A DNA stretch of 17,634 nt from MED-G20 sp038108155 (GTDB lineage Bacteria; Bacteroidota; Bacteroidia; Flavobacteriales_D; Parvicellaceae). The translations under genes and the position numbers were made by a program. Shown here in pieces: positions 1 to 8,316 of this stretch (position 1 is the stretch's first letter; each line of letters begins with the position of its first letter). The notes under the pieces were generated by a model that did not search any database, was not told where the DNA came from, and worked only from the letters and a program-made list of their open reading frames with translations. The stretch lies in NCBI GenBank assembly GCA_038108155.1, contig JAYNHP010000038.1, forward strand, positions 1-17,634, given 5' to 3'.

Positions 1-270
1 AACTACACTGGAACGAAGTCGTTTTTAGTCCTTGTTAGATTTCTTTTTAGCAAAGCATTATTTCTTTTCTTTTTAAGAACATTAAAATCATTAGGTTTGA
101 TTTTTAATGAAATAGTTTTAATATAATCATTAGGAAGTTCTCTACTTTGTAAAATAAATTTCTCATAAAGATTAAATAACCCTTTCTTAACTTGGGTTAC
201 TTTATATTTTCCAAAGAAAGCACCTATAGTAAAAAAAATATGGAAAGTATAAAATTATATGTTTTTTCAT
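1..270 (-). pseudogene. Interrupted 5' end of a membrane-anchored or exported protein, possibly CotH-like (frameshift; runs to window edge)
   Basis: An ATG at 270-268 lies one base after the stop of the nucleotidyltransferase gene, as expected for the next gene of an operon. It reads MKKHIILYFPYFF, then hits a stop. Dropping one base from the 8-base homopolymer at 231-238 joins this start to a second open frame (254-3) that continues as a hydrophobic segment (TIGAFFGKY) and then a lysine-rich stretch with IKTISLKIKPNDFNVLKKKR. The second frame ends NDFVPV followed by TAG at 5-3. The joined ~88 residues look like a signal anchor plus the start of an extracytoplasmic domain. The pattern 'I.LKIKP.DF..L..KR..AL' recalls the start of CotH-kinase-type proteins of Bacteroidota, but this is from memory and weak. 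The frameshift may be a real mutation or an error near a contig end; the frame is also lost again at the edge. Confidence 0.45.
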
Positions 271-271
271 T

Positions 272-1171
272 CTAGGATAATAATTTTTCAGGATATACTC
301 CGTTTTGAATATGCTTATTCAAAGTATCGATTGCCATTTGTTTGTCTTCTTTGTAGGTTACCCCAAACCAATTATCGTTAGTTGGAATAACTGTAAAAGA
401 TATTTCGCCAGCCTTAATTTTATCGGAAACAATATTAGGAATATAATATTCTGCAGTAGGGCTATTGCTATTTTCTTTCATGAAATTATGGAGACCTTCC
501 TCAATATCTTTAAAAATAGAAGGATGAAAGCCCCAATAGTTCATAGAAACATAAGATTTTGGATCAACTTCTCCGCTAGGTTCGTTAGAACCAATATTAT
601 ATTCTACTCTTTCGCCCTGTCTGGCTAATTTCTCTCTTTCATTAACCTCAATAAGGTTATTCTTTGAATCTACCTCACATACCCCGCGATTTACAGTGCC
701 ATTTTCCGAAAGCGTATTTTCTAGAATGTATCCCAGCATTGACATATTAGAAGGAGAACATTCATTGGATAAAAAGTCAGCCATAATTTTAAAAGAATTG
801 GCTCCATAATAGTCATCTGCATTAATTACTGCAAAAGGTTCGTTGATTACATCTTTGGCCACCAACACCGCATGAGAAGTTCCCCAAGGTTTGGTCCTCT
901 CTACTAAGCTTAGTCCTTCCACCTTAAAATTAACTGGCTGATAAACGTACTCAATTTTAATTCTATTATTAAAAGCATCAAAAATTTCTCTGAAAGCAGC
1001 ATCAAATTCTTCTCTTATAACAAATACGATTTTTCCAAATCCTGCTTTAATTGCATCGTAAATAGAATATTCTATTATTGGCTCGTTGTTTGGTCCAATT
1101 CCATCAATCTGCTTTAGACCACCATATCTGCTGCCCATACCGGCAGCTAAAATTAAGAGTGTTGGCTTCAT
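272..1171 (-). CDS. Sugar-phosphate nucleotidyltransferase family protein
   Basis: Cytoplasmic enzyme of the NTP_transferase (GT-A-like Rossmann) family, which transfers a nucleotidyl group from NTP to a sugar phosphate or similar phosphorylated alcohol, giving an activated NDP-sugar-type product. The N-terminal signature LAAGMGSRYGGLKQ (residues 8-21) supplies the G-x-G-x-R nucleotide loop and a lysine. PWGTSHA (95-101) and NADDYYG (117-123), with its acidic metal-binding pair, are the other hallmarks. At 299 residues it is complete, with no left-handed beta-helix acyltransferase tail of the GlmU kind. Substrate cannot be told from sequence. It sits 22 bp downstream of gapN and one base upstream of the next (broken) gene, so the three are probably co-transcribed. 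The family is secure; the substrate is not. Confidence 0.85.
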   Translation of the reverse strand: MKPTLLILAAGMGSRYGGLKQIDGIGPNNEPIIEYSIYDAIKAGFGKIVFVIREEFDAAFREIFDAFNNRIKIEYVYQPVNFKVEGLSLVERTKPWGTSHAVLVAKDVINEPFAVINADDYYGANSFKIMADFLSNECSPSNMSMLGYILENTLSENGTVNRGVCEVDSKNNLIEVNEREKLARQGERVEYNIGSNEPSGEVDPKSYVSMNYWGFHPSIFKDIEEGLHNFMKENSNSPTAEYYIPNIVSDKIKAGEISFTVIPTNDNWFGVTYKEDKQMAIDTLNKHIQNGVYPEKLLS

Positions 1172-1193
1172 GTAAATATATTAAGCCCTTAAA

Positions 1194-2780
1194 TTATAAT
1201 AAATATTCGGTGTTAATGAAGTTTGAGTGGTTAGAATTTAAAAGATCTTGAAGAATTTTGTTATTGTATTCATTATCCTTGGATGCGACAAAGGTTCTAA
1301 TGGAGAAAGATCTAAGCGCATCAAATACACTCAAAGTTCCAACGGCAGAATTTTTTCTTCCTGTAAATGGATAAACATCTGGCCCTCTCTGGCAAGAGCT
1401 ATTTAAATTTACTCTACAAACCAAATTTGCTAAGGTGTCTATTAAAGGACCTAACTGTTTAACGTCTTGCCCAAATAAACTCACTTGCTGGCCATAATCG
1501 GAGCTGGCCATGGCATTTAAAGGTTGGTCAATATCTTTAAAAGAAACTATTGGAATAACAGGACCAAATTGCTCTTCGTGGAACAAATCCATGTCTTCGT
1601 TGACTGGATATAATATTGCTGGGTAACAGTAGTTAGGAGACATTTCACCACCTTTTTTATTCATTACTTTTGCTCCTTTAGAAGTAGCATCTTGTATTAA
1701 CCCTTTAATATATTCTGGTTTTTGAACTTCAGGTAATGGAGTTAGAAAAGACCCATCTTCCCATGGCAAACCAAATTTTAGTTCATCCACCGCTTTGGAG
1801 AACTTGGCGATAAATTCATCTACTACATCTTCATGCACAAACAACACCTTTAAAGCTGTACATCTTTGTCCGTTGTAAGACAATGTTCCAGAAACACACT
1901 CTTTAATAGTAAGGTCCATATCCGCATCTTTCAGAACTATTCCTGGGTTTTTTGCTTCCAGCCCAAGGATTAATCTAAGTCTATTTTTGTTAGGATGTAA
2001 ATCTTGTAATGCTACTGCTGAGGAACTATGTCCAATTAATGCAAGAACATCAATTTTTCCAGTCTTCATTATTGGAGAAGCGATTTTTCTTCCTCTTCCA
2101 AATAAAATATTTACTACACCAGGTGGAAATGCTTCTTTAAAAGCTTCAAGTAATGGAGTTATTAATAACACCCCTAATTTTGCAGGTTTGAAAATGGCTG
2201 TATTCCCCATAATTAACGCTGGTATCAATAGAGAAAATGTTTCGTTAAGAGGATAGTTATATGGCCCTAGGCAGAGGATAACCCCTAACGGGCCTCTTCT
2301 TATATGTGCTCTAATATTTCCTTCGGTATCAAATTTTGCACTTTTTCGGTCTAGCTTTTTGTAAGCCTCAATAGTGTCGTAGATATACTCTACAGTTCTA
2401 TCAAATTCTTTTGCTGCATCTGTTGTGTTTTTACCAATCTCCCACATTAATAGCTCTACAATTTCCTCTCTTTTAGTAGCCATTATTTTCACAAATGTTT
2501 CCATACAAGAGATTCTCTCTTTAACTTTCATCGTTGGCCATTTTCCTTTGCCTCTTGAAAATGCATTTACTGCTGCATCTAAAGCTTTTATAGAAACATC
2601 TTCGTCTAAGTCTGGAACATTTCCAATTAAAGTTGGCCCCTCTTCACCATGTTTATTTTTAGATAAATAAATATTAGAAAATACTTCAGCACTCGGACCT
2701 GTCCAGTTGGTGATTTTTCCATCAATTAAATACTGCGTACATTGTACATATGGAACTTTTAATTCGTCAAAAGAATTCAT
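1194..2780 (-). CDS. gapN: NADP-dependent non-phosphorylating glyceraldehyde-3-phosphate dehydrogenase (aldehyde dehydrogenase family)
   Basis: 528-residue aldehyde dehydrogenase superfamily enzyme matching the long GapN type found in flavobacteria. It would oxidise glyceraldehyde-3-phosphate directly to 3-phosphoglycerate with NADP+, bypassing the ATP-yielding step of glycolysis and supplying NADPH. The visible landmarks are LGPYNYPLN (171-179) with the oxyanion-hole Asn175, KPAK (198-201) of the cofactor site, the general base Glu275 in LGLEAKNPG, the catalytic Cys307 in GQRCTALK, and EEQFGPV further on. The extended C-terminal part (VCRVNLNSSCQRGPDVYPFT) is characteristic of this subgroup. 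The ATG at 2780 follows an AT-rich leader; the next gene starts 22 bp downstream, suggesting an operon. It could serve another aldehyde, but the subgroup fit makes GapN the best call. Confidence 0.88.
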   Translation of the reverse strand: MNSFDELKVPYVQCTQYLIDGKITNWTGPSAEVFSNIYLSKNKHGEEGPTLIGNVPDLDEDVSIKALDAAVNAFSRGKGKWPTMKVKERISCMETFVKIMATKREEIVELLMWEIGKNTTDAAKEFDRTVEYIYDTIEAYKKLDRKSAKFDTEGNIRAHIRRGPLGVILCLGPYNYPLNETFSLLIPALIMGNTAIFKPAKLGVLLITPLLEAFKEAFPPGVVNILFGRGRKIASPIMKTGKIDVLALIGHSSSAVALQDLHPNKNRLRLILGLEAKNPGIVLKDADMDLTIKECVSGTLSYNGQRCTALKVLFVHEDVVDEFIAKFSKAVDELKFGLPWEDGSFLTPLPEVQKPEYIKGLIQDATSKGAKVMNKKGGEMSPNYCYPAILYPVNEDMDLFHEEQFGPVIPIVSFKDIDQPLNAMASSDYGQQVSLFGQDVKQLGPLIDTLANLVCRVNLNSSCQRGPDVYPFTGRKNSAVGTLSVFDALRSFSIRTFVASKDNEYNNKILQDLLNSNHSNFINTEYLL

Positions 2781-2790
2781 AATTAAACAT

Positions 2791-2803
2791 TTTGTTTAAC
2801 AAA
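2791..2803. promoter_or_regulatory. 13-bp palindrome upstream of gapN in the divergent intergenic region
   Basis: TTTGTTTAACAAA is a perfect inverted repeat (6-bp arms, one-base centre) ending 11 bp before the gapN start codon. It lies in the 125-bp region between gapN and the divergent PNGase F-related gene. The region is extremely AT-rich and also holds repeated AAACAAA motifs. The palindrome could be an operator for gapN, but chance palindromes are common at this composition. Confidence 0.25.
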
Positions 2804-2857
2804 TAAACAAAAAATTTAAACAAAAACCATATTTATTTAGTTGTTTCAATCTTATTT

Positions 2858-2874
2858 ACCAATTTTTTATTGGT
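2858..2874 (+). promoter_or_regulatory. Short hairpin in the leader of the PNGase F-related gene
   Basis: ACCAAT (2858-2863) and ATTGGT (2869-2874) are complementary across a T5 loop, followed by a T-rich stretch. This resembles a weak intrinsic terminator or a leader hairpin 31 bp before the ATG at 2906. No plus-strand gene ends here, so a leader structure or a protein-binding site is more likely. It is only 6 bp long. Confidence 0.25.
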
Positions 2875-2905
2875 TATTTTTATTTTTATTTCAAAATTGT
2901 CCACT

Positions 2906-5900
2906 ATGAAGAGCTTACCATTTTTTATGTTTTTAATTGTTTCTTTTTTACAATTCAATGGCCAAAATCCAGGGGATACCACCATTGTAGAAACCTTAGA
3001 TTTTAACGATATTACCAAGCGAAAAGGGTGGTATATTTTTCCTTCAGACACCAACGAATACCACAAGATTTTAATGTATTATACACTAAAATGCGATGCT
3101 GCTACTACGCAAGATAATTATCCTTGTGGAGAATGGGACTATACTACTTACACAAGACTTTACAATCACCAAAATGTAAATAGCCCCTACTATTATTATA
3201 GAAATGCTAATCCTGAAACCATAAAATACAACAATCAACCTAAGTACGATGTCCATCAAAATTTGTCCTATAATATTTCTATAGATTTCACCATCTCCGA
3301 AAACAATTTTACCATTGGCACTGGCTCGGAGAACACTACAGAGCTGCTTAGTACCACTCAGAAATCTGGAAGAACTCAATACTTAATTCTTGCTTCTGAT
3401 CTTCAAAACCAAGGGTTGTTTGCAGGTGACATTTCAAGAATGTCAATTGATTTTCAAAACCAGGGGGAGAGTCTAAAAAAACTTACCATTAGAATGAAGC
3501 AAACAACACTTTCAGAGCTTACTGACTCTATTTTTGAAGTAGATAATTTTTCTACAGTTTATAACAATTCTATTAACCACCATCCATCAGGCCCAACAAC
3601 CTATAATTTCCTTCAACCATTTTTTTGGAACGGGTCAAGTAATATTGTTGTAGACTTTATTTTCTCATCTAATTCTACCAATACTAATTATACAACAGCA
3701 TCGGATAGTGTAGGGGCTAATATAGGTATTGTTCAAGGCCACAATGGCCATTTAGATTTTAAAGACGACGACATTGTTGACATTCCGTCTTCAGTATTTG
3801 CCAACGTGGATAGTGCAGTTACCATTTCTTTTTGGTGTTATGGAGATGAAAATTTAATGCCCTTTAACTCCTATATTTTTGAAGGAAGAGATGCTAATGG
3901 ATACAGAGTAATAAATTGTCATTTGCCTTGGAGCAACAGTAGAGTTTATTGGGATGCTGGAAATAATGGCACGGGTTCTTACGACAGAATACACGAATTA
4001 GCAAATATTAATGATTTTTCGGGCAAATGGAACCACTGGGCGTTTACCAAGGATATAAGTAGTGGAGAAATGAAAGCTTTTTTAAATGGAGAGCTATTTA
4101 TGAGTGGAACTTCCAAAACTAGATCAATGGCAGGAATAGTAAAGTTTAGAATAGGAGGAAATGCAGCAGCTAATTTCAATGGGGTTTACGATGGTAAAAT
4201 AGATGAATTTAGAGTTTGGAATAAAGCCCTGGACAACGTAACTATTAAGTCGTGGATGAACAAAACTATAGATAGTAGCCACCCCTTTTATTCCAATCTT
4301 CAGGCAGCGTATAATTTTGATGAAGAATCTGGCTTTACAGCTAATGACTACAGTGGAAACTCTAGAAATGGCACATTATTGGGGCTTCCAAAATGGGAAA
4401 ATGCAAATTTATCTTTGAGGGGATTTGACCTTACTACTACTTCTAATCGACCAAAATTCACTTTCTATAAAGGTACTTACAATAGTCATTTAGATTCTGT
4501 ACTTTTTTTGGATACTAATTATTATTCCCCTGTCAGTATTATTGAAACACTTCCCTATATAGATATGAATGTCACAGGTATTTCTAAAACCATGGTGGAT
4601 ACTATTTACGGCTATGAAAGTGGTTGGGGGTATACTTTTGACCCAAGTGGAAATAAAATAGACTCTTTAGATTTTGGCACAGACCATCAGCTAAACAATC
4701 AATACAAACAAGATATTCATCAAATTCAAAACTATGTGACCCCTTATGGCATAGGATTAAGTTTAGGTCCATTTGGTTTTAGATGGGTTTACGATGTTAC
4801 AGATTACTTGCCATTATTTAAAGACACTTTAGAAATTTCTGCAGGTAATCAGCAAGAGCTAATTGATCTTAAATTTTTATTCATTCACGGTACACCACCA
4901 AGAGATGTATTAGATTTTAAAACCATTTGGAGAGGAGATTATGGACATGCTAATATTGCTAATGATGTTTCTATGCCACCAGTAGATGTTCCTTTGCTTT
5001 CTACAGCAAGTAATTTTAAAGCAAAAACAAGAACTACAGGCCATTGGTTTGGAGGATTTCAAAATTGCGCAGAATTTTGTCCTAAACTCCACCATTTGAA
5101 AGTAAACGGCACCAAACAGTTTGAATGGCTTAACTGGAAAGAATGTTCTGACAATCCAGTGATGGCTCAAGGAGGAACATGGCTTTACGATAGGGCAGGG
5201 TGGTGTCCAGGAACTTTTGCAACCACTTACGATCATGAAATCACTCCATTTATTTCGTCCGGAGACACTTCGGTAAATATTGATTATGGAATGGAAGTTA
5301 CCAGTGGAGGAATGGAAGGAAATTATCGAACAACTGTACAGTTGGTTTCTTATGGAGACTTTAATTTTCAGAACGATGCTGGCATAACAGATGTTTTAGC
5401 ACCTAACGATTGGGAATTCCATACTAGAATTAATCCTATATGTGACCAACCTCGAATCTTACTAAAGAATACTGGGGAGCAAGACTTAACATCAGCCCAA
5501 ATTGATTATTGGATTTGTGGCGGTCCTCACGAAACTTTATCTTGGTCTGGGCAATTAGAATTTGACCAAGAAATAGAAATAGATTTACCAATTTCTAGTC
5601 AATCATTTTGGGACTACGCCCAGTTTTGTAAGGATTTTCATGTAGAAATTGTGCAAGTAAATGGTACTTCAGATGAATGCCTAGAAAATAACCATTACCA
5701 TACTACTTTTGATGTTCCTCCAGTCTATCCAGAAGGAATTGTGCTTTGGACGAGAACCAATTTAGCGGCCAACGAAACCAAACTCTATATTCGAGATGTG
5801 GACGGCAATATTGTTTTTTCAAAGACTAATTTTCAAAGCAATACCTTACATAAAGATACTGTCAACTTAACCACCGGATGTTACCAGCTAGAACTGGACG

Positions 5901-6319
5901 ACACGGGAGAAGATGGTTTAGATTTTTTTGCCAATAATGATGGTTCAGGCTTTTTTCAAATAAGAAAGACAACAGGAGCCCCGCTGGCTGGGTTTGAGTC
6001 TGATTTTGGAAAGAATATTATCCATTATTTTACGGTTGGTTACGGTCTTTCCATTGAAGAAAACACCAGCATGTTTGATTTTAAATGTTACCCTAATCCT
6101 GCCTACAACGAGCTAAATATTCAAACCAATGGCTTTGTTGATGATGTTCAGTTTGAAATATTTGACAGTTTTGGCAAACTTGTTTTCCAAGAAAAACAAA
6201 TCCTTTCTAAACTTAACAACAAGAATTCAATCGATATTTCTAAGCTTAGTAATGGGATTTATTTTATTAAGGTTTCTGACTCTTACCACACAAAAACGCA
6301 ACGATTTATCCACCAATAA
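2906..6319 (+). CDS. Secreted peptide-N-glycosidase F-related protein with inserted LamG domain and T9SS sorting domain
   Basis: Large exported enzyme (1137 residues), probably cleaving N-glycans or related glycoprotein linkages outside the cell. The ATG at 2906 gives a clean signal peptide, MKSLPFFMFLIVSFLQFNGQ; an upstream in-frame TTG at 2870 would add 12 unnecessary residues. Next comes the PNGase F-related N-terminal part with CGEWDYTTYT (about 74-83). A LamG/concanavalin-like domain (about 282-445, ending IDEFRVWNKALD) is followed by the PNGase F-type core with NCAEFCPK (720-727), GGTWLYDRAGWCPG (756-769) and GGMEGNYRTTVQLVSYGD (801-818). A beta-sandwich (about 940-1045) precedes the type A sorting domain (about 1055-1137), starting at YPNP and ending in a KTQRFIHQ tail. 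Family membership is strong; I did not verify the catalytic acidic residues or true PNGase activity. It is divergent from gapN. Confidence 0.85.
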   Translation: MKSLPFFMFLIVSFLQFNGQNPGDTTIVETLDFNDITKRKGWYIFPSDTNEYHKILMYYTLKCDAATTQDNYPCGEWDYTTYTRLYNHQNVNSPYYYYRNANPETIKYNNQPKYDVHQNLSYNISIDFTISENNFTIGTGSENTTELLSTTQKSGRTQYLILASDLQNQGLFAGDISRMSIDFQNQGESLKKLTIRMKQTTLSELTDSIFEVDNFSTVYNNSINHHPSGPTTYNFLQPFFWNGSSNIVVDFIFSSNSTNTNYTTASDSVGANIGIVQGHNGHLDFKDDDIVDIPSSVFANVDSAVTISFWCYGDENLMPFNSYIFEGRDANGYRVINCHLPWSNSRVYWDAGNNGTGSYDRIHELANINDFSGKWNHWAFTKDISSGEMKAFLNGELFMSGTSKTRSMAGIVKFRIGGNAAANFNGVYDGKIDEFRVWNKALDNVTIKSWMNKTIDSSHPFYSNLQAAYNFDEESGFTANDYSGNSRNGTLLGLPKWENANLSLRGFDLTTTSNRPKFTFYKGTYNSHLDSVLFLDTNYYSPVSIIETLPYIDMNVTGISKTMVDTIYGYESGWGYTFDPSGNKIDSLDFGTDHQLNNQYKQDIHQIQNYVTPYGIGLSLGPFGFRWVYDVTDYLPLFKDTLEISAGNQQELIDLKFLFIHGTPPRDVLDFKTIWRGDYGHANIANDVSMPPVDVPLLSTASNFKAKTRTTGHWFGGFQNCAEFCPKLHHLKVNGTKQFEWLNWKECSDNPVMAQGGTWLYDRAGWCPGTFATTYDHEITPFISSGDTSVNIDYGMEVTSGGMEGNYRTTVQLVSYGDFNFQNDAGITDVLAPNDWEFHTRINPICDQPRILLKNTGEQDLTSAQIDYWICGGPHETLSWSGQLEFDQEIEIDLPISSQSFWDYAQFCKDFHVEIVQVNGTSDECLENNHYHTTFDVPPVYPEGIVLWTRTNLAANETKLYIRDVDGNIVFSKTNFQSNTLHKDTVNLTTGCYQLELDDTGEDGLDFFANNDGSGFFQIRKTTGAPLAGFESDFGKNIIHYFTVGYGLSIEENTSMFDFKCYPNPAYNELNIQTNGFVDDVQFEIFDSFGKLVFQEKQILSKLNNKNSIDISKLSNGIYFIKVSDSYHTKTQRFIHQ

Positions 6320-6353
6320 AAAATCCTTTTTTAAAGTTTTAAATAATTGATTT

Positions 6354-6367
6354 TCATATATATATGA
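6354..6367. repeat. 14-bp perfect palindrome between the PNGase F-related gene and the lipoprotein gene
   Basis: TCATATATATATGA is a perfect inverted repeat in the 128-bp gap between the two plus-strand genes. The gap is otherwise AT-rich with no convincing terminator hairpin. A near-consensus -7 box, TTATTTTG (6426-6433), lies 14 bp before the lipoprotein ATG, but without a well-placed -33 TTG. Alternating AT makes a chance palindrome likely. Confidence 0.2.
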
Positions 6368-6447
6368 TGTTATTGGATTCTTTTTATATTTATTTAATGC
6401 TTAATATTTTAACACCCTATTACCCTTATTTTGTTTAAATTTCATCT

Positions 6448-7236
6448 ATGAAATCTACCCGTGTAGTATATATAATTTTACTTTTTATAATAGCTTCTTG
6501 TTCCAACTCCGCTATTGTTTCTAACCATTGGGCAAAATATGTAAATTCTAATCCCGAAAACACCAATCTCAGTTCGTCTTTAAATAAAAAGCCAGTTAAT
6601 GCTATTAGATTAATTGAGTTTGAAGATAATTTTCCTAATAAAGACAGCATTATAATTGTAACCAAAACAGGGAAAACTTATAAGGGAATTGTTTCTAAAT
6701 CTGACTATGATGGTTATTTTATAAAGGTGGAGAAAAACAGAGAAATCTATATAGGGAATTTTGAGATTAAATCCATTCAATTTATTAAGAATACCACGGT
6801 CACAAATATCCAATCTTTAGTCATTGACCCAACACCTGATACTATTATTCTAAAACCCACAATTTCTAAAGAAAAAGTAACTGAACCCACTAATAAAAGT
6901 TCGATAGAAAATGATATTTGGGACAATACCAATTCTGAGTTTGAAGTTTCTAATTCTGATACTCCTAAACCAGTGTCCCAAACTAAAGAAAAATCTAGAA
7001 AAAAAATTCAAGAACCATTTAGTGTAGCAAGTCTGATTGCTTTAATACTCTCTCCCTTTACTTTTGGCTTGAGTTTTTTGCTTTCTTTTATTTTTAGTGT
7101 TGTAAGTTTATCAAGAATTCGAAATAATCCTGAAAAATACAAAGGAAGAACATTGGCTAGAATTATTTTTAGTATTTGTTTAGCTGTGTCATTAATATTT
7201 GTAATTCTTATAGCTCTTATTATAGCACTACTTTAA
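6448..7236 (+). CDS. Lipoprotein with C-terminal two-helix DUF4190-like membrane domain
   Basis: 262 residues. The N-terminus MKSTRVVYIILLFIIASC is a type II signal peptide with the lipidated Cys at 18. A short beta-rich segment (about 67-114, with KTGKTYKGIVSKSDYDGYF) looks like a small barrel of the 'induced by/regulating' accessory type seen in Bacteroidota membrane proteins. A low-complexity polar linker (about 130-188) follows, then two hydrophobic helices (about 192-222 and 236-262) joined by the basic turn SRIRNNPEKYKGRTLA, a DUF4190-like arrangement. Lipidation plus C-terminal helices imply anchoring in the inner membrane rather than export to the outer membrane. It converges on leuB with only 8 bp between the stop codons. 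Function unknown. Confidence 0.75.
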   Translation: MKSTRVVYIILLFIIASCSNSAIVSNHWAKYVNSNPENTNLSSSLNKKPVNAIRLIEFEDNFPNKDSIIIVTKTGKTYKGIVSKSDYDGYFIKVEKNREIYIGNFEIKSIQFIKNTTVTNIQSLVIDPTPDTIILKPTISKEKVTEPTNKSSIENDIWDNTNSEFEVSNSDTPKPVSQTKEKSRKKIQEPFSVASLIALILSPFTFGLSFLLSFIFSVVSLSRIRNNPEKYKGRTLARIIFSICLAVSLIFVILIALIIALL

Positions 7237-7244
7237 TAAGCAAT

Positions 7245-8306
7245 TTATATTTTTTCACAAATCCAATCTCCAACTTCATTGGTTTTATAAAACCTTTCTC
7301 CATTAGAAGCCAAATCCTTGGTGACAATTTTTGATTTTAAAGACTCATTAACAGCATCTCGGATTGCACGTCCTTCTTCCATCAAGCCAAAAGCATCTTC
7401 AAACATCATTGCAGCAGAAAGGATGGTTGCTAGAGGGTTGGCTATATATTTACCAGCAACCTCAGGATACGACCCATGAATAGGTTCAAACAATGAAGTT
7501 TTTTCACCTACTGAAGCGGACGGCATTAAGCCCATGGAGCCTGAAATCACAGACGCCTCATCCGTTAAAATATCACCAAATAAATTTTCTGTGATTAAAA
7601 CATCGTAACTATTTGGCCATTGAACCAAGCGCATAGCAACAGCATCAACAAATTCGTAGGAAACTTCTACTTGTGGAAAATCTTTTTCCATTTCTTGAAC
7701 CGTTTCTCTCCATAGCCTAGATGTTTCTAGCACATTGGCCTTATCCACACAACAAAGTTTTTTAGATCTTTTCATAGCCATTTCAAAGCCTTTTTTCGCC
7801 AATCTTTTTATTTCTTCCTTGGTGTAAGAACAAATGTCATATGCTGTTTCTCCTCCATCTTTTCTCCCTTTCTCTCCAAAATAAATCCCACCAGTTAGTT
7901 CTCTTAAAAAAACCAAATCTGTTCCTTCAATTCTTTCTTTTTTTAATGGAGAATTATTAATAAGAGATGGAAAAGTAAAAGTAGGTCGAATGTTGGCAAA
8001 CAATCCCAAATCTTTTCGCATTTTCAATAAACCCTGTTCTGGTCTTACTTTTGCTAATGGATTATTATCGTATTTTGGATCTCCAATTGCTCCAAAAAGA
8101 ATAGCATCCGATCCCAAACAAATTTCATGGGTTTCTTCTGGGTAAGGATTCCCACAAACATCTATAGCTGCTGCTCCAACCAAACCTCTATTCCATGTAA
8201 TATTATGGTCAAACTTTTTGGCAATTTTGTTACTCACAAGAACTGCTTGTTCTATGATTTCTGGCCCAATTCCGTCTCCAGGCAATAAAGCAATTTTTAA
8301 ATCCAT
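7245..8306 (-). CDS. leuB: 3-isopropylmalate dehydrogenase
   Basis: Cytoplasmic enzyme of the isocitrate/isopropylmalate dehydrogenase family that oxidatively decarboxylates (2R,3S)-3-isopropylmalate with NAD+ to 2-oxoisocaproate, the last dedicated leucine step before transamination. At 353 residues it is full length. Signatures seen are GDGIGPEI near the N-terminus, ELTGGIYFGEKGR (about 135-147), LFGDILTDEASVISGSMGLMP with the metal-binding aspartates, and EPIHGSYPEVAGKYIANPLA, the cofactor-binding loop, near the C-terminus. It is the last gene of the leuACDB cluster, 10 bp after leuD, and its 3' end converges on the lipoprotein gene without an evident hairpin terminator. Confidence 0.97.
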   Translation of the reverse strand: MDLKIALLPGDGIGPEIIEQAVLVSNKIAKKFDHNITWNRGLVGAAAIDVCGNPYPEETHEICLGSDAILFGAIGDPKYDNNPLAKVRPEQGLLKMRKDLGLFANIRPTFTFPSLINNSPLKKERIEGTDLVFLRELTGGIYFGEKGRKDGGETAYDICSYTKEEIKRLAKKGFEMAMKRSKKLCCVDKANVLETSRLWRETVQEMEKDFPQVEVSYEFVDAVAMRLVQWPNSYDVLITENLFGDILTDEASVISGSMGLMPSASVGEKTSLFEPIHGSYPEVAGKYIANPLATILSAAMMFEDAFGLMEEGRAIRDAVNESLKSKIVTKDLASNGERFYKTNEVGDWICEKI

Positions 8307-8316
8307 TTTTTAAGTT

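Noticed and set aside
305..628. Open frame opposite the nucleotidyltransferase
   Set aside because: It is antisense to a clearly conserved gene and has no recognisable protein features; the same holds for other antisense frames in gapN, leuC, leuD and the PNGase F-related gene.
2870..2905. Upstream in-frame TTG start of the PNGase F-related gene
   Set aside because: It falls inside a hairpin and adds 12 residues ahead of a complete signal peptide that begins at the ATG at 2906.
6320..6345. A/T-only hairpin after the PNGase F-related gene as a terminator
   Set aside because: The stem is only AAAAAA pairing with TTTTTT and has no G-C pairs, so it is too weak to call.
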